A DNA stretch of 64,000 nucleotides, from the NCBI RefSeq assembly GCF_036014215.1, contig NZ_CP107921.1, positions 7,003,501 through 7,067,500 on the forward strand. Direction: 5' to 3'. Below the pieces are notes generated by a model. The model ran no database searches and was not told where the DNA came from. It saw only the letters and a list, made by a program, of their open reading frames with translations. The position numbers and the translations under genes are program-made. Positions 62,313-64,000 of this stretch are shown here, in pieces; position 1 is the first letter of the stretch; every line of letters begins with the position of its first letter. The stretch is from Streptomyces sp. NBC_00440 (GTDB lineage Bacteria; Actinomycetota; Actinomycetes; Streptomycetales; Streptomycetaceae).

Positions 62313-63149
62313 TCAGACGCCGAGAGACATGGTGGCCGGGTCGGCGCCCAGCCGCTTGCCCTCGTCGAGTGCCGCGATGGCCGCGAGGTCGTCGGCGTCC
62401 AGCTCGAAGCCGAAGACGTCGATGTTCTCCTTGATCCGCGACGGCGTCACGGACTTGGGGATGACCACGTTCCCCGTCTGCAGATGCCAGCGCAGCACCA
62501 CCTGAGCGGCGCTGCGGCCGTGCTTCTGCGCGATGGCGACGACGGTGGGGACCTCCAGCAGCCCCTTGCCCTGGCCGAGCGGCGACCAGGCCTCCGTGTG
62601 AATGCCGTGCTCCGTGTGGAAGGCGCGCGACTCGGCCTGCTGCAGCTGCGGGTGGAGCTCGATCTGGTTGAGGGCCGGGACCACCGAGGTCTCGCCCAGC
62701 AGACGCTTCAGGTGCTCCGGAAGGAAGTTGGAGACACCGATGGCCTTCGCGCGGCCGTCGGCGTGGATCTTCTCGAAGGCCTTGTACGTGTCCACGTAGG
62801 CGTCCTTGGAGGGGACCGGCCAGTGGATCAGATACAGGTCGACGTAGTCGAGGCCGAGCTTGGACAGCGAGGCGTCGAAGGCGCGCAGGGTCGAGTCGTA
62901 CCCCTGCTCGGAATTCCACAGCTTCGTGGTGACGAAGAGTTCGTCACGGGCGATTCCCGATGCGGCGAGCGCCTTCCCTGTGCCCTCCTCGTTGCCGTAG
63001 ATCGCAGCGGTGTCGATGCTGCGGTAGCCGGCTTCCAGCGCGGTGCCGACGGCCTTCGTGGCCTCGTCGTCGGCGACCTGCCAGACCCCGAAACCGAGCT
63101 GCGGCATCCGGGAGCCGTTGTTGAGGGTGATGAAGGGGACCTTGCTCAC
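62313..63149 (-). CDS. Aldo/keto reductase (2,5-diketo-gluconate reductase type)
   Basis: A 278-residue TIM-barrel reductase with the AKR tetrad segments: YRSIDTAAIYGNE (Asp, Tyr), TKLWNSEQGY (Lys) and LIHWPVP (His), the substrate loop LLGETSVVPALNQIELHPQLQQ, and the NADPH-binding IPKSVTPSRIKEN near the C-terminus. Such enzymes reduce keto-sugars or other carbonyls. The GTG start is supported by AGGAG 10 bases upstream and by the usual family N-terminus (VPFITLNNGSRMPQLGFG). Divergent from the chitinase gene. Confidence 0.9.
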   Translation of the reverse strand: MSKVPFITLNNGSRMPQLGFGVWQVADDEATKAVGTALEAGYRSIDTAAIYGNEEGTGKALAASGIARDELFVTTKLWNSEQGYDSTLRAFDASLSKLGLDYVDLYLIHWPVPSKDAYVDTYKAFEKIHADGRAKAIGVSNFLPEHLKRLLGETSVVPALNQIELHPQLQQAESRAFHTEHGIHTEAWSPLGQGKGLLEVPTVVAIAQKHGRSAAQVVLRWHLQTGNVVIPKSVTPSRIKENIDVFGFELDADDLAAIAALDEGKRLGADPATMSLGV

Positions 63150-63315
63150 GAGCGGTTGACTCCTCTTGGTGCGTGATGGCGAATACGTCATCGGTTGATA
63201 CGCCAATGGTCAACGATCACACGCCGCGGCCCATTCCCGCCCCCGTCCCGGGGAAATCTCCCGCCCCGAGGGTGCTCACGCCCCCAGGGGGCTCCCGTCC
63301 GGACTGCCCTGATGG

Positions 63316-63342
63316 CTCGAACTCCCTTGCGGGCAGTTCGAG
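63316..63342. repeat. Inverted repeat in the divergent aldo/keto reductase-chitinase region
   Basis: CTCGAACT and AGTTCGAG pair over 8 bp, and inner CCC/GGG can extend the stem with one bulge. It lies upstream of both genes, so an operator is more likely than a terminator. Confidence 0.5.
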
Positions 63343-63360
63343 TTGATCCTGTGCGTCCCC

Positions 63361-63390
63361 TTGACAACCAGTGTCCCGCCCGCTGATATG
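63361..63390 (+). promoter_or_regulatory. Candidate chitinase promoter
   Basis: TTGACA (63361-63366) is a perfect -35 hexamer and GATATG (63385-63390) a possible -10 at 18-base spacing. It lies about 50 bases before the chitinase ATG. Confidence 0.5.
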
Positions 63391-63401
63391 CGGTGTCGGT
63401 C

Positions 63402-63414
63402 AGGAAAGTTTCCT
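63402..63414. promoter_or_regulatory. Palindromic candidate operator before the chitinase gene
   Basis: Perfect palindrome AGGAAA-G-TTTCCT, just downstream of the predicted -10 box, in an AT-richer stretch. The position overlaps the expected transcription start. Confidence 0.5.
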
Positions 63415-63442
63415 AACACTGTTCCGAGAGGACCACCCCCAC

Positions 63443-64000
63443 ATGCGCAGAGTCACGGCGGTACCCGCAGCGGCCCTCGGCCTGGTCTCCCTCGTCGCGC
63501 TTGCCCCTGCGGCCAGCGCCGCGCGGTCCACCGCCCCGGCGGCAGCCGCCGGCGCCATGGCGGCTGCCCCGTACGAATACCTCGGCTGGGGCAGCCCGCA
63601 GAAACCGGCGGATGTGATGGCGGCGACCGGCGTGAAGTGGTTCACCCTCGCCTTCGTCCTCTCCGACGGCGGCTGCAACCCGAAGTGGGACGGTGACCGG
63701 GCGCTGAAGGGCGGCTCCGACGAGACCGCCATCAAGGCGATCCGGGCGAAGGGTGGCGATGTCGTCGTCTCGGTCGGCGGCTGGAGCGGCAACAAGCTCG
63801 GCGAGAAGTGCTCCAGTGCGTCGGCCCTGGCGGGTGCCTACCAGAAGGTGATCGACGCCTACGGCCTCAAGGCGCTCGACATCGACATCGAGGACACCGA
63901 GTTCACGAACAGCACGGTCCGCCGGCGCGTCGTCGACGCGCTGAAGATCGTCAAGTCGAAGAACGCCGGCATCCTGACGTACGTGACGATGGGCACGACC
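63443..64000 (+). CDS. Secreted GH18 chitinase, N-terminal part, cut by window edge
   Basis: The first 186 codons; the gene runs off the right edge. A Sec signal peptide ([25 protein letters not shown]) is followed by a GH18 barrel: [20 protein letters not shown], the [10 protein letters not shown] strand-3 motif, and the catalytic strand-4 motif in [12 protein letters not shown]. The D-x-D-x-E part is present with the acid Glu, while the first Asp of the usual DGxDxDxE is Lys. It would hydrolyse chitin outside the cell. GAGAGGA lies before the ATG. Confidence 0.85.
   Translation, partial: MRRVTAVPAAALGLVSLVALAPAASAARSTAPAAAAGAMAAAPYEYLGWGSPQKPADVMAATGVKWFTLAFVLSDGGCNPKWDGDRALKGGSDETAIKAIRAKGGDVVVSVGGWSGNKLGEKCSSASALAGAYQKVIDAYGLKALDIDIEDTEFTNSTVRRRVVDALKIVKSKNAGILTYVTMGTT

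Overview
The window is a piece of a high-GC actinobacterial chromosome, almost certainly Streptomyces or a close relative. GC is very high, GTG starts are frequent, and many genes are joined by ATGA or GTGA stop/start overlaps. The gene families are typical of streptomycetes: a GlnA-like ligase, a SpoIIE-type phosphatase with PAS and GAF domains, Tat-exported hydrolases, a GH18 chitinase, a ROK regulator and an Rv2578c-type radical SAM protein. I see no rRNA or tRNA gene, CRISPR array, phage or replication origin. Two genes are cut by the window edges, one at each end.

Layout. 1-7.8 kb: the start of a 3-hydroxyacyl-CoA dehydrogenase gene, then a catabolic cluster for a small amine, most likely ethanolamine or a polyamine. 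It holds a glutamine-synthetase-like gamma-glutamyl ligase, an aldehyde dehydrogenase and an SDR dehydrogenase (minus strand), with a divergent FadR-type regulator, an ethanolamine-type permease and a gamma-glutamyl hydrolase (plus strand). A near-identical 21-base motif lies both in the divergent promoter and before the permease. 7.8-17.3 kb: a HEAT-repeat protein, a radical SAM protein with an SOS-box-like site, an SRPBCC protein, an MFS transporter fused to beta-sandwich repeats, a SpoIIE phosphatase, a methyltransferase and a MASE1 membrane protein. 17.4-25.6 kb: a sugar-uptake operon (lipoprotein, two permeases, Gfo/Idh oxidoreductase, Tat-exported enzyme) with a divergent ROK regulator. 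25.6-27.3 kb: a PhyH dioxygenase and a divergent AraC regulator. 27.4-32.7 kb: four peptidases in one operon (M55, M20, S9, S66), ending in a terminator hairpin and plausibly handling D-amino-acid or murein peptides. 32.7-39.4 kb: an acetyltransferase, a DUF6204-like protein, a DUF5107/TPR protein, a VOC protein, a methyltransferase and a transketolase.

39.7-60.0 kb: a 17.7-kb block bracketed by two 1068-bp IS481-family insertions in inverted orientation. Each has its own 6-bp NCTAGN target duplication, and each abuts a 172-bp MITE on its outer side. Between them many genes look concerned with membrane lipids and the cell envelope: a PAP2-diacylglycerol kinase fusion, a NAPE-PLD-like metallo-hydrolase, an acyltransferase operon with a two-component system, a DedA protein, a holin-like/phosphodiesterase fusion and a Tat-exported phospholipase C. 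The block also holds a PLP-fold protein without a single lysine and a 34-residue zinc-ribbon microprotein. 60-64 kb: an MmyB-like regulator divergent from a pterin dehydratase, a methyltransferase, an aldo/keto reductase and the start of a secreted chitinase.

Seven genes have a TANNNT box 6 or 7 bases before the start codon, which suggests leaderless transcripts; this was used to choose several starts.
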